A stretch of DNA of 64,000 bases. It comes from Heterohyrax brucei (taxonomy: Eukaryota > Chordata > Mammalia > Hyracoidea > Procaviidae). The translations under genes and the position numbers were made by a program. This document shows, piece after piece, positions 49,101-59,858 of this stretch (position 1 is the stretch's first letter; each line of letters starts with the position of its first letter). A model generated the notes under the pieces. That model did no database searches. It was given only the letters and a program-made list of their open reading frames with translations, and was not told where the DNA came from. The DNA lies in contig CM053162.1 in assembly GCA_028571685.1 (NCBI GenBank), forward strand, positions 45,232,851 through 45,296,850, in the 5' to 3' direction.

Positions 49101-52100
49101 AGATCTTTGCTTTGTCATACTTTAAAAGATCTTTAGCGGCATGTTTCCACAATGTCTTGTTTGAGTTCTGGACTGCTGCTTCCATGTGCTGAATGTGAAT
49201 CCAAGTAAAATGAAATCCTTGACAGCTTCAGTGTTTGATCTTCATTTGTTATACTGCTTATTGGTCCAGTTATGAAGATTTCTGTTTTCTTAATGAAAAA
49301 TTTATCCCTACTGAAGGCTGGAGTCTGTGATCGTTATCAGTAGTGCTTGAAGTCCTCCTAGTTTTCAGCATGTAAGGCTATGCAAGTGTTAGAGAATCAT
49401 CTTCCAATTATTTGTTCAGTTTACAGATGGAGTAAGTATACACACCCTTCATGATTTTCAGCCACAAAGTATCCTGTTGTTTTGTTTGAACGACACCTAT
49501 TGATCTGTGTACAGGTTCTGCATGAGCACAATTAATTAATTCTCATTCTTCAAAATACTATCCATAATTGGTTATGAACCATACAAGTACTTTTACATAA
49601 TCAATAAAACATAGGTAAACATCCTTCTGGTATTTTCTATTTTCAGCCAAGATCTCTCTGACATCAGCAGCCATATTCCTGTTTCATGTCCTTCTCTGAA
49701 TGCAGCTTGAGTTTCTGGCAGTTCCCTGTCAATATACTACTACAACCACTTCTCAGTTATCTTCAGGAATACTTTACTGGTGTGTAATATTGATGATACT
49801 GTGTGATAATTTCCACATTCTCTTGAATCACCTTTTTTGGAATGATTACAAATATGGATCATTTCCAGTCAGTTAGCCAGATAGCTGTCTTCCAAGTGTC
49901 TTGGCACAGATGAGTGTGTACTTACAGCATTGGATCTCTTCATTGAAACGTCTCAGTTGGTCTTCTGGCAATTCCTGGAGCCTTGTTTCTCACGACTACC
50001 TTCAGGACAGCTTGGACGTCCATTTGTTCTTGGTCATACGCTACCTCCTAGAGTGGCTGAATGTTAACCAGTTCTTCTTGATTTAGTGACTCTTGCTTGT
50101 ATCTTGAAGTTTTCTCTATTGTTCAATATTTTGCCTATAGAATCCATCACTGTTGCAACTCAAGGCTTGAATTTTTTCTTCAGTTCTTTTGGCTTGAGAA
50201 ATGCTGAGTTTGTTTGTACCTTTTGGTTTTTTAACTCCAGGTCTTTGCACATTTCATTATAATGCTTTCTTAGTCCACTTGCACTACCATTTAAAATCTG
50301 TCAGCTCTTCTGTGTTATCATTTCTTCCTTTCAAGTTAACTGTCTTAGTTCTAGAGCAGAGTCTCATCTGATATCTGTTTTGATGCTTTTTTTTTCTTTC
50401 CTGTCTTTTAAATGATCTTTTGTTTCTCATATGATGTCTTTGATGTCATCCTAGAAGTGTTTTGATCTTCAGTTATCAGTGTTACAGTCATCAAATCTTT
50501 TGTTGGCATGTCTGCAAGTTCAGGTGACATATACTCAAGGTGGAGCCATAGTGGCATAGTGTTTAAGAACTTGATGGCTAACTGAAAGGTTGGCAGTTCA
50601 GATCCACCAGACACTCCTTAGAAATCCTGTGGGGAGTTCTGCTGTGTCCTGTGAAGTTGTTATGAGTCAGAATCAACTCAGTGGCAACAGGTTTTTAATT
50701 TTGTTTTATACTCAGGTCATACTCTGGCGCTCATGGACATATTCTAATTTTCTTCAGCTTCAACTTGAATGTATACATGGGCATTTGATCATCTTTTCTA
50801 CAGCTGGTCCCCGACCTTGTTCTGACTGATGATTCTGAGTTTTTCCATCATGTCTTTCCACAGATGTAGCAGATTTGATTCATATTTGGTGCACTCCACT
50901 TGCCGGTTATTAATGGCTGTCTGCAGCTGTTTCTTTTCTCTTTTTTGAGTCATGTCACTTCAGCAAATGAAGAGCAAGAAAACGACTCCATTCGTGTTGT
51001 TATGGTTAACTCTACTTGGAGGAGGCAGCTCTTCCCCACTTGTCTTGTGAGTGCCATCCAACCTGTGGGGCTGCCTTCCAGCACTATATCAATGTTCTGG
51101 TGCTATTCGTAGCTTTTCACTGGCCAATTTTTTCATACATAGACCACTAAGTCTTCTTTCTGTCTTAGTCTGAAAGCACCACTGAAACCTCTCCACCATG
51201 AGTTAACTGCTGGCATTTGAAATACTTGGCATAGCTTCTGTCATCACAGCAACACACAAGCCACCACAGTATGACAAACTGACAGGTGTAATTAAAACAG
51301 TAGGTCAAGTTATATAATTTGTATATTTTTCTGTAGTTATACCTTCATTATGTCTTTTTCTTTCAGTCTTAAATTAATGATACTGTCTTAGCAGTGTGCA
51401 CAAAGCAAGATGTATATACATGCCAGCGAAACCATCCTCAGAACCATGCATCTGTTTAATAAGTACTCACTGAAAGGTATAGTCTAGCATCTAAAGCTTT
51501 TAGTTGCATAGCCACATTACTCTGCCCGGACTGTTCTGGCTCCGTTTGCTCACTGCTGCTCTCTTCCAGATCCACTTTCTCTGTTGCTTTTATGTCCCAT
51601 ATGTATTCCTTTCTCTGCTGAGTTCCCTGTGTTCTCTCTAAAGGGCCCAGGTTACAGTCAGCTTGCCTCTGGGCAGGTATAAATATGACAGGGGAGCAAA
51701 GTTTCAGCAAGTATGGCAGGGAAGAGGAAGATGGATATTTTTCTGTCCAGTTGGGGTTTCTAGGTGTGCCTGTTAGAGGCTTGCAGCAGTGTAGCTATGA
51801 CACAGGTTCACTGGCCTAGACCTTTGCCACTCAGAAAGCTGAATCCAGGTCGTGATCTTTTAGCACGAGGATGTATGGTCTTCATTCACAAGGCAAGTGG
51901 TGTGTGTAGGGAATGCTGTAGCATAGTGGTTGAATTCTGGACTCATCTTGGCTATAATTACAGCTCTACTACCTCTTAAAGACAGTTAGCTAATCTCTTT
52001 ATACCTCAGTGTCCTCATCTGTAAAACACAAAAATTAAAGAATGAGTTTAAATTACAGCATTTTCTTGGTACAGTACTCCACTCAGCACTTACTGTTAAT

Positions 52101-55100
52101 TTTTTATTGGTGCTGACCTTAATAAAGCAGTTGTAATTTAGATTAGGTGAATCAGTTGCTGTTTTGTGCAATCTGTGGTAATTAATGTAGGTAACTGAGG
52201 TTGATTGAAGATTATCTTTTATCTTGGATTGTATATGATTACAAAAGATAATGACTATAGAATTTTTTAAATGGAAAGTTATTGAAATGAGAACAAGATA
52301 AATTTACTGACTTTTCTGTTAATGTTGGAGTTAATATATGTAGAGTGTATAAGTTAATGTTTTTTTCTTTAAATTCCTACTAGTTTAATACGGAAAACTA
52401 AACATTTGTTACACCGTGAAATAATTAATGGGTAGAGTCAACATGAAAAACCAAACTAAACCAAATCCACACAAGCCTAAAACTAGCTCTCTGTATTTTT
52501 TGCCATGTTCGTAGATATCATTGCAACAGATAAGGAAGAGGTTGCCTTCAAAGACCTGGATGTGGCCATTCTCGTGGGCTCCATGCCAAGAAGGGAGGGT
52601 ATGGAGAGGAAAGATCTGCTGAAAGCAAATGTGAAAATCTTCAAATCCCAAGGTGCAGCCTTGGATAAATATGCCAAGAAGTCAGTTAAGGTGACCAACA
52701 CTGTATTTTGTGGAGTTTTTCTTTAGTGGTATTTGAAACTTGTATTTTAAGTGCAAACAGGATTGTTGTCCTTTTTTTTTATTACTCAGTTCTGAACAGT
52801 GTTCAATAGATCTAGATTTTTATTTGATGAGCTCTGCCTTTCCATTTTTCTTTCTTATGTGAGTAGAAATCTACATTCAGAAGTGCCCTATTATAATTGA
52901 CTATTATCATTGACATTGACTATCAGTTCTGAAGGCTGTAAAGAAGGCACAGAACTTTCTGGTGCTTTTGTGCTAACATGCTTGGCTGTGTGGAAATATT
53001 TTTTCAGATACTTGGATCTGTGTGTGATTATAGGCAAGATGGCTCCCAGCTGCATTTGTTCTTGACAGTAATAGGTGATGGTTACTAAGTGCATGGATTT
53101 TCCTAATCTAGGGCAGTTTTAATATGCTGTGAGTCACAATTAACTTGACAGCAACAGTCCTTTGTTTGTTTCTTGAGGAAGTTGAAACAGTAAGACTTCC
53201 TATTTTGTCTCTGTGTTTAGACATGTTACCCAGTCAGTACTTTTAAATGTGGCTTATTATCGCAGTTGAGCCTCCTTTCACCCATTGACTCAATTAACTA
53301 GAACTTGGTTGTCACAGCAAAGAGCTTTGCTTGTTAAGAGTTTTTACTGTATTTGATACACTTCTTCATCCCTACCCCAATTGCAAATTAAAAAAAGTAA
53401 AAGAAAATTTACATGATTTTTAAAGCTATTGATTATAATGTTATGCCTATTATATGAGATTTCATAGATCTCTGCATTTTTTCCTTCTGTGGACTTCATT
53501 TTAAATAGTTAACTTTTCTGTAATGCTTAACAGAAAATAATAGAATTGAGTTCATTAGAAATCCACAAATTTCTCAGAAAAAATTATGTTGCTTGAGATC
53601 GCTGAAATTTAGGCTGGTTAGAGTTGTAGTATTTCTTTCGAAGTAATCCTCTTTGCCCTGAAAAGTGTCCTTGCTTTGAACAAACATCATTGATACTGGA
53701 GTATTTAGGGCCAGTGAAGTACCATGTCTACAGTATACTCCCTAGGGGACCAGAAAAGACTAAGCATAGTCTGTGTGTGCATGGGCATGCACAGAGAAAG
53801 AGAGATGGGCACATGGGAGACTCTGGGTGAAAGAAGCTTGGAAGTCAGTCTTTTATAATGTACTTGCAGATTTTCTGTTTGAAATTTTCCAAAATAGGTT
53901 TTTTTTTTAATTATTATGGTATTAAAGATTGTCAGAGCTTAAAAAAGAGTGCACACATGCATGCTGTGTTTTAATTCAGTGTACTCCAGACCTCCCCTGT
54001 ACAAAACATAGGCTGAAGTGCTTTTCTCCTAAAGATTGATTCCATAGGTCTAGGGTAGATGGGTCTTGGTAATCTGTGTTTTAACAAATATGCCAGATAA
54101 TTCTTAGGACTAGGCAAATTTAAGAAACACTTTTAATTCATAAAAGCAACTACTGTCCTGAAATAAACTGCCCAGATAGAATTCTGTATCCCGGACTAGT
54201 GTTGTAAAAAGAAAAATTTCATGGATAAATTAAATTATGAGATCGAGACTTAGATGACTTATCTTTTGTGACAACTAGATAAATGCTATCTCTCTTTTGA
54301 CCCACAAGATAGATTTGTATGTACCTTAGCTCTTGGGCTTTGCCATCTAAGAATTGGCTTATGTAAATAATGGTGGCTGTATTCAAGAAGAAGTCCCTAG
54401 TACCATAGTGGTTAGGTGCTACAGCTGCTAACCTAGAGGGCAGCGGTTCGAATCCACCAGGAGCTCTTTGGAAACTCCATGCAGCAGTTCTACTCTGTCC
54501 TGTAGGGTCACTATGAGTCAGAATCACCTTGATGGCAATGGGTTTACTTTTTATTTTTCTGTTTGTTTTTCTATTAAATGTTTTTAGCAGCCACTACAAT
54601 GGTAACAATAGATATTTCACTCATACAAATTTGGTACAAAGGCTACATGTTTCACGTAGTCCGCTGTCTGTAACTCTCCCACACCTCCCATGCACTCTAG
54701 GTTGTCGTTGTGGGAAACCCAGCCAACACTAACTGCCTGACTGCCGTGAAGTCAGCTCCATCCATCCCCAAGGAGAACTTCAGCTGCTTGACTCGTTTGG
54801 ATCATAACCGAGCTATAGGTCAGGTAAGAGAAATGCCTTTTCAATAGTATGGATGTTGATCTTTAAAGCCTTTTCTGTCACTTTTAAAGTTGCTGACACC
54901 AGTTGGTGCTTTTTGTTATTTCTGTGGTAGAAAGCTATTGCAGTGTGTTAGGGAATCCTTTCATCTGTTCCCTGAAAGACTAGAGCTTCCTACTTCACTT
55001 TATTTTCAAGTATACTTAGATTGCTAAGTACAGTAGACCCCTAGTTGATGCCTAAAACCATGGATAATACTGAATCCTGTATATACTATGTTTTTTCTTA

Positions 55101-58100
55101 TGCATACATAACCTGTGATAAACTTTATAAATTAGGCACAGTAAAAATTAATAACAGTAACAATAAAATAGAATAGTTACAGAGTGCTGAAAGTTAAGTG
55201 AGTATGGTGTCTCTCCAAATGTCTTATACTGAGCTCACCCTTCTTGTAATATGATTCAGTGTCTGTGTGATGAGATGAAGTGAGGTGTATGACATAAGCA
55301 TTAGAACCATGCCTTACTTTCAGTATAGTGTCAGTCATTTCAGGGAATCCCTCATTGAGGTCTTCATATAGACTTAATTTTTTCTGATGTGACACATTGC
55401 CATCAGCCAGAACATGTTTTCTGTCTGTCTTCCACCAATAAATTTAATGCCTTTTTCATCTTAACTGTGCACTTATCATACACTGTGGCTGTAACTTTTG
55501 CAGGTTAGAAACCTGAGGCTCATAGGAAACTATAGGGCCACCTAGTATACATGCTTACATGATGGTGTTAAGTGGCCCGAGTTTACTTACTGGTTCTGTC
55601 ACCTACAGAAAGTATATTACTTCAAACTATAAAAGAGAATAATTGTTTCCACTTGAAATGGTAATAATAAGGATTAAATGAGATGTGGTCCATGTTTAGC
55701 CCTTACTTATCATTGTTCCTGTCACACGGTAAAACTCAAATAAATATTAGCTGGTATTACTGCTATTGGTTTTTATTAAGAGGGGTGTGGCCTAGAGTTG
55801 ATAAGAGCCCCAACTCAGAATTGTCTCCCTGAATGTTCCAGTAGAAGCCACATGTTATTTGCATAAAAAAATGATATGTCCAGTATAATTTTGGAAACCC
55901 TTGTGGCATAGTGGTTAAAAGTAACTGCAAACCAAAAGGTTGACAGTTCAATTATGTCCTGCAAAGTGACTATGAATATTAGATATTTTTTATTTAGCCT
56001 TTTTTTTTTTTTAATCAGTTTCCTAACCTATAGCATAAGGGCAGTCAGACTTTGGTAACTTAACTCCCTTCCAGCTCCAAAATTTCATAGTTAGATTATT
56101 TGAAAATTGTTAATTTGCATATAGGGATGCAGTGATTAACAACTCAGCTCCTAACTGAAAGGCTGCTGGTTCAAATCCACTAGCCATTCTGCAGGAGAAA
56201 GATTAGCAGTCTGCATCCGTAAAGATTTCAAACTAGGAAATCTCATAGGGCAATTCTGCTCTGTCCTGTAAGATTGGCTAGAGTTTGAATTGACTCAGTG
56301 GCACACAGCAACAACATAGGACATAAAATTAGGCATAGCATGATCTCCCCCAAATGTCTAAGTAAATGGGAGTCACTGACTGATGGAGAAGGTAAAACTG
56401 ATTGTTTAGCAGTGATGAGGAGGTATCTCCCAAGTAGGTATTAACAGCAAAGCAAAGGTCAGAGTTATGTATTGGAGAAATATTAACCTTTTGGTTGATG
56501 TTTTATATTTGATAAACTTACTGTAGCCATAATTAGTCACAGCCTATAGGACAATCTCTAATTTTAAACATTCTTGTTTAATATCCTATTTCTTGTTCAC
56601 AATGTGCATACATTATTTAAGCTGTTTATCAGGAAATCACCATGTTCTCTTGAAATTTCAGAAGCTTTTTATCTTTAGTTAGGGGTAAGTATGTCCCAAT
56701 TGCAAATAAAAACGTCTGTCTAAATAATGTATCTGTTTTAATTCGACTAGATTGCTCTTAAACTTGGTGTGGCTGCTAAAGACGTAAAGAATGTCATCAT
56801 CTGGGGAAACCATTCCTCAACGCAGTATCCAGATGTCACCCACGCAAAGGTGAAATTTCAAGGAAAAGAAGTTGGTGTTTACGAAGCTCTGAAAGATGAC
56901 AACTGGCTCAAGGGAGAATTCATCACAGTAAGAAATTACAGTTACAATTACAAAATTAGGTTTATGCTACTCTAACAGCAAAATCTGTTGAGCCCTCTAA
57001 CAACTAATCCTGTAGAACTCTCCAGATGTCCAGCTCTTTGCTGTCCTAAATGTCTCCTTTAGGAGAGTAGGCTTTCACACTGACCCTGATGGCTGCATAG
57101 TTCCTCTCTGGGTCATAGTAAACCAGTGGTGATTGGTCTGATTTGATCTATTGTGTGAAAATCAACAATAATTGTAAAAGTGGAACAAAACTAGAGTACT
57201 CTCTGGCCATCAGTTATCTTTACACAGAAATCCATTTATTTGTGTAAAGTAAATATTTGAGTGGGGCAGGGGTTAGTTGGTTTCTCTTTAAAAAGATTGA
57301 TGAGTATAACTAATATGTAGTAAGGCTGACATTAGGTCATTGCATGATTTTGGAGGGGAAACGTGAAGCTATGGTCAAAGCCTTCCCTCCTTGGGTCCAC
57401 TTGGAATGAATGAAAATTCTACTGTCACAATTAAGTAACACTCTGTCTCTGCCTGCCCCATCCAGACTGTGCAGCAGCGTGGCGCTGCTGTCATCAAGGC
57501 ACGGAAACTGTCCAGTGCCATGTCCGCTGCGAAAGCCATCAGTGACCACATCAGAGACATCTGGTTTGGAACCCCAGAGGTGAGGGCTGAGTGATTTGCA
57601 CAGACCACTCTTTTTCTTACCTGTCAGACAGGTTAGGTTCACATCCCTGCTGTGCTGCCTACTAGCTGAGAAACTTGGGAAGGTTACTTAACCTGTCTGA
57701 GCTGTTTCCTCATCTGTTACGTGATTATTCCTCACACCTTTATGGGTCTGAATGAGGCTGTGTATGGATGGCACATGCTAGTAAGGGAGATGTAAAACTT
57801 TGTCGGGCCACAGCTTCCTTACTTACAAAATTAGGTTTATGTTACTCCTGCCTACTTCACACATGGGCTGAAAGTGGTGTGATAGAATATCCATGAAAAC
57901 TCATTAGGAGTGCCTGACAATGGTTACTTAGACGTCTAATAGTGAAGACGTGCACATAAGGCGTCATTGTCACTGGTTTGATTTTCTTAGTTCATGAGTC
58001 AGTTGTGTAAAGTAATCCTGTATACCATGAAAATGCTGTAAAACTGTGTTGTTTACAGGGTGAGTTCGTGTCCATGGGCATAATCTCTGATGGCAACCCC

Positions 58101-58822
58101 TACGGGGTTCCCGATGATTTGCTGTACTCATTCCCTGTCGTGATCAAGGTAAGGGCTCTCCAGGTTATTTCTCTTCTGAGGAGATATAGTTGTATATTGT
58201 TCTCTTAAGACTGGTATCATTGAGCCTAGAAAGTTGTTCCTTAACTGAATCTGACATGTTTCTCACCTCTGAAATTATGTGAAGCACATAGTGAAGTTGA
58301 TCTGGAAAGCAAGATTCAACTAACTCTTCCTCCTAGGCACAGTATGTTACAGTCTGAAACCAGACACCGCCAAAATTGTATCTGACTATTAAATGAGGCA
58401 AAGGTTTTAACCATCATTGCTGTTTATTACAACTGTGCAAGAGTCCATCGTTTTTTGTACTCACTCACTCTTGTGATGATTTTTCCTAGATTCGATAGGT
58501 TTTTAATTCAGTGTTGAGCCTTTATCAGAATTATCCATGGCATTAATTAAGCTCTGAATTTTTATTTGCTTCTTTAGAAATCAGGCTTTAAAAACCGACA
58601 CACCTCTAGATTTAAATTCAAACTAGGCCGTAGCCTGCTGGAAGATGAACTCTAGCTTAATTGTGAATCTCTTATTTGCAATTCACTGTTAAACAGAATA
58701 AGACCTGGAAGATTGCTGAGGGTCTCACTATTGATGATTTCTCACGTGAGAAGATGGATCTTACTGCAAAGGAACTCACAGAAGAAAAAGAAAATGCTTT
58801 TGAATTTCTGTCTTCTGCCTGA
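43146..58822 (+). CDS. MDH1: cytosolic malate dehydrogenase, nine exons
   Basis: Catalyses NAD-dependent malate/oxaloacetate interconversion in the cytosol and serves the malate-aspartate shuttle. Coding exons: 43146-43148, 47002-47100, 47900-47996, 52515-52690, 54701-54823, 56751-56927, 57466-57579, 58059-58148, 58697-58822. They join to 334 residues, the same length as human, with no internal stop, and all introns are GT-AG. Exon 1 contributes only the ATG. The Rossmann motif TGAAGQIA is at residues 9-16, substrate arginines 92 and 98 in [12 protein letters not shown], Asp159 and Arg162 in LTRLDHNRA, and catalytic His187 in WGNHSST. All active-site residues are present. Residues 164-165 are Ile-Gly where human has Lys-Ala. 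The stop is a leaky UGA-CUA context. Confidence 0.98.
43149..47001 (+). other. MDH1: MDH1 intron 1
   Basis: Starts in the CpG island. AfroSINEs: 44576-44740 (+), 45535-45700 (+), 45805-45966 (-), 46138-46248 (+, internally deleted) and 46551-46965 (+, long with foreign middle). MIR-like antisense pieces: about 44255-44400 ('gaaggttgcacagcagc') and 44745-44880. No extra exon recognised. Confidence 0.8.
47002..47100 (+). CDS. MDH1: MDH1 exon 2
   Basis: 33 codons, residues 2-34, phase 0, acceptor ttgtag, donor gtaaga. Holds the glycine-rich NAD-binding loop. Confidence 0.97.
47535..47660. repeat. L2-like relic in intron 2
   Basis: 'tttatttattcacttgacca' and 'cagatattgagtacttcttt' resemble the old L2 3' end. 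Diverged. Confidence 0.45.
47900..47996 (+). CDS. MDH1: MDH1 exon 3
   Basis: Residues 35-66 and the first base of codon 67, donor gtaagt. Encodes the strand and helix with [15 protein letters not shown]; the Asp here contacts the NAD ribose in the family. Confidence 0.97.
48165..48235 (+). repeat. AfroSINE 3' scrap in intron 3
   Basis: 'gggccattatgagtcagaac' to 'tgcctagcagtaacaaca'. Confidence 0.75.
48688..51290 (-). mobile_element. RTE/BovB-like LINE in MDH1 intron 3
   Basis: Antisense to MDH1 and colinear with 11110-14222: 'acagaacaaaatgttgcctg' at 48727, 'tttgcatgcatatgaagaaa' at 49035, 'atagctgtcttccaagtgtc' at 49880, and the 5' end 'cacagtatgacaaactgaca' at 51264. Frames are thoroughly degraded, more than in the 11.1-kb copy. 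An AfroSINE (50538-50702) sits within it. Confidence 0.88.
50538..50702 (+). repeat. AfroSINE nested in RTE
   Basis: 'ggagccatagtggcatagtg' to 'aatcaactcagtggcaacag'. It is flanked by an imperfect direct repeat related to 'atactcagg' ('atactcaaggt' before, 'atactcaggtc' after). Confidence 0.9.
51291..51911. other. intron 3 sequence, nothing recognised
   Basis: No element or exon evident. Confidence 0.5.
51912..52045 (+). repeat. MIR
   Basis: 'catagtggttgaattctgga', 'cctcagtgtcctcatctgta' match MIR. Confidence 0.85.
52515..52690 (+). CDS. MDH1: MDH1 exon 4
   Basis: Completes codon 67 and runs to residue 125. Contains [12 protein letters not shown] with Arg92 and Arg98, which bind the substrate, and the mobile loop. 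Acceptor cgtag, donor gtgacc. Confidence 0.97.
52691..54700 (+). other. MDH1: MDH1 intron 4
   Basis: A SINE 3' scrap at about 53118-53160 and an AfroSINE at 54390-54546 (+). The rest is AT-rich and unrecognised. Confidence 0.7.
54701..54823 (+). CDS. MDH1: MDH1 exon 5
   Basis: Residues 126-166, phase 0. GNPANTN and LTRLDHNR, with Asp159 and Arg162. The last two residues before Gln166 are Ile-Gly. Donor gtaaga. Confidence 0.97.
55028..55460 (+). mobile_element. Tigger/MER2-like DNA transposon in intron 5
   Basis: 'cagtagacccctagttgatg', 'atatactatgttttttctta', 'ataaattaggcacagtaaaa' and 'tgatgagatgaagtgaggtg' are familiar from TcMar-Tigger non-autonomous elements. Family name approximate. 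Confidence 0.6.
55578..55765 (+). repeat. MIR
   Basis: 'tactggttctgtcacctaca' through 'ctcaaataaatattagctgg', the MIR core and 3' end. Confidence 0.75.
55892..56313 (+). repeat. two AfroSINEs in intron 5
   Basis: 55892-55980 is internally deleted ('cccttgtggcatagtggtta'). 56120-56313 is long form, ending 'gaattgactcagtggcacac'. Confidence 0.88.
56751..56927 (+). CDS. MDH1: MDH1 exon 6
   Basis: Residues 167-225, phase 0. Carries the catalytic His187 in [13 protein letters not shown]. Acceptor gactag, donor gtaaga. Confidence 0.97.
57466..57579 (+). CDS. MDH1: MDH1 exon 7
   Basis: Residues 226-263, phase 0: [20 protein letters not shown]. Acceptor tccag, donor gtgagg. The minus-strand frames 57337-57642 are shadows. 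Confidence 0.97.
57632..57790 (+). repeat. MIR in intron 7
   Basis: 'ctgcctactagctgagaaac' and 'cctgtctgagctgtttcctc' match the MIR core. Confidence 0.85.
58059..58148 (+). CDS. MDH1: MDH1 exon 8
   Basis: Residues 264-293, phase 0: [20 protein letters not shown]. Acceptor ttacag, donor gtaagg. Confidence 0.97.
58697..58822 (+). CDS. MDH1: MDH1 exon 9, coding part
   Basis: Residues 294-334 and the TGA at 58820-58822. The C-terminal helix ends FEFLSSA. Acceptor aaacag has a short pyrimidine tract. Confidence 0.97.
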   Translation, partial: NKTWKIAEGLTIDDFSREKMDLTAKELTEEKENAFEFLSSA

Positions 58823-58885
58823 CTAGACCAGCATTTTGATGTTACTAAATGCCCAAAAGCTGAAGAATCTAAATGTCGTCTTTGA
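58820..58885 (+). promoter_or_regulatory. MDH1: MDH1 stop-codon readthrough region with peroxisomal signal
   Basis: The stop TGA is followed by CTAG, the known leaky UGA-CUA context. The frame then stays open for 20 codons to TGA 58883-58885 and ends Lys-Cys-Arg-Leu; CRL is a type 1 peroxisomal targeting signal. In human, the same readthrough yields the peroxisomal form called MDH1x. The motif and ending are seen here; function in this species is inferred. Confidence 0.85.
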
Positions 58886-59040
58886 CTCTAGTAGCAAATA
58901 ATAATAATGCTATACTTAAATAACTTGTGAAAAACAACCCATTTTAAGGATTATGTGCTTCTTGGTACAAATTTGTGACAGTTTATCATCATGGTAGTAG
59001 TGTTGCATTCTGAATAAAAATATATATTCAAACGAAAATG
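58823..59040 (+). terminator. MDH1: MDH1 3' UTR with poly(A) signal
   Basis: AATAAA at 59013-59018 after a short 3' UTR; cleavage expected near 59030-59040. Confidence 0.9.
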
Positions 59041-59676
59041 ACTCAAACTCTTAGTTTCTACCTAGTATTTTCCATTCAGAAAACAAAATTGCATGTATGC
59101 CGGCTTGACTAAGGAGTTGTTTATTCTTTTAGTTTTTTCTTTTTAAACTAGGGAAAGGCAGTGCAGATGCAAAATGTTACAAAGTGAAGCATAAATCTGT
59201 TATTTTTAAATAGAACAGTAAAGCTCACCTTGGGATAGCAAATCTATTTCAGAACATATTTTTAAACATAGTCTGCATGAGGTGGTTAAACACATATTGT
59301 TTAAATCTTAAGGTTGGCTCCTGCTTTGTAAGTAATTTGATGTTGACATTAGCTATTAAATAGCTGTCATTTAATACTTGTTAATCAGTTTTAATGCCAA
59401 TTGGATGAAATTAAAACAATCATTTTTTATGAGGGAATAAAAGGTAATCAGAGCCTTCCTTGAGGTATTCTTCTATTGCAGATATGTGGCCATTTAGATT
59501 GTGAACAGCAAATGCCACAGAAATTTATTCTAGGTCTTAATGGAATGTTCTCAATCCAAGGTTATTACAAGAACTATATTCAAAACACCATGATCTTTTT
59601 TTTTTCAAAATCCATGAAGACAGGAGGTGTCTGTCTTTTAATCTCAATGCTTCTCACCATGTTTGCACATAATAAA
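59041..59676. other. no recognised feature
   Basis: Downstream flank of MDH1. No gene or repeat recognised. Confidence 0.5.
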
Positions 59677-59858
59677 AGCAAACTCATTAGCATCAAGTTG
59701 ATTCCAACTTGTAGTGACAGAGTAGAACTGCCTCATAGGGTTTCCAAGGCTGTAAGTCTTTATGGAAACAGACTGTCCCACCTCTCTCCCATGGAGTTCA
59801 AACCTCACTAGCCTTTGAGTTGGCAGCCAAGTGCTTAACCACTGTGTCACCAGGGCTT
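59677..59858 (-). repeat. AfroSINE, antisense
   Basis: 'cattagcatcaagttgattc' to 'aaccactgtgtcaccagggc'. Confidence 0.92.

Noticed and set aside
57337..57642. Minus-strand frames over MDH1 exon 7
   Set aside because: Shadows of the coding exon.
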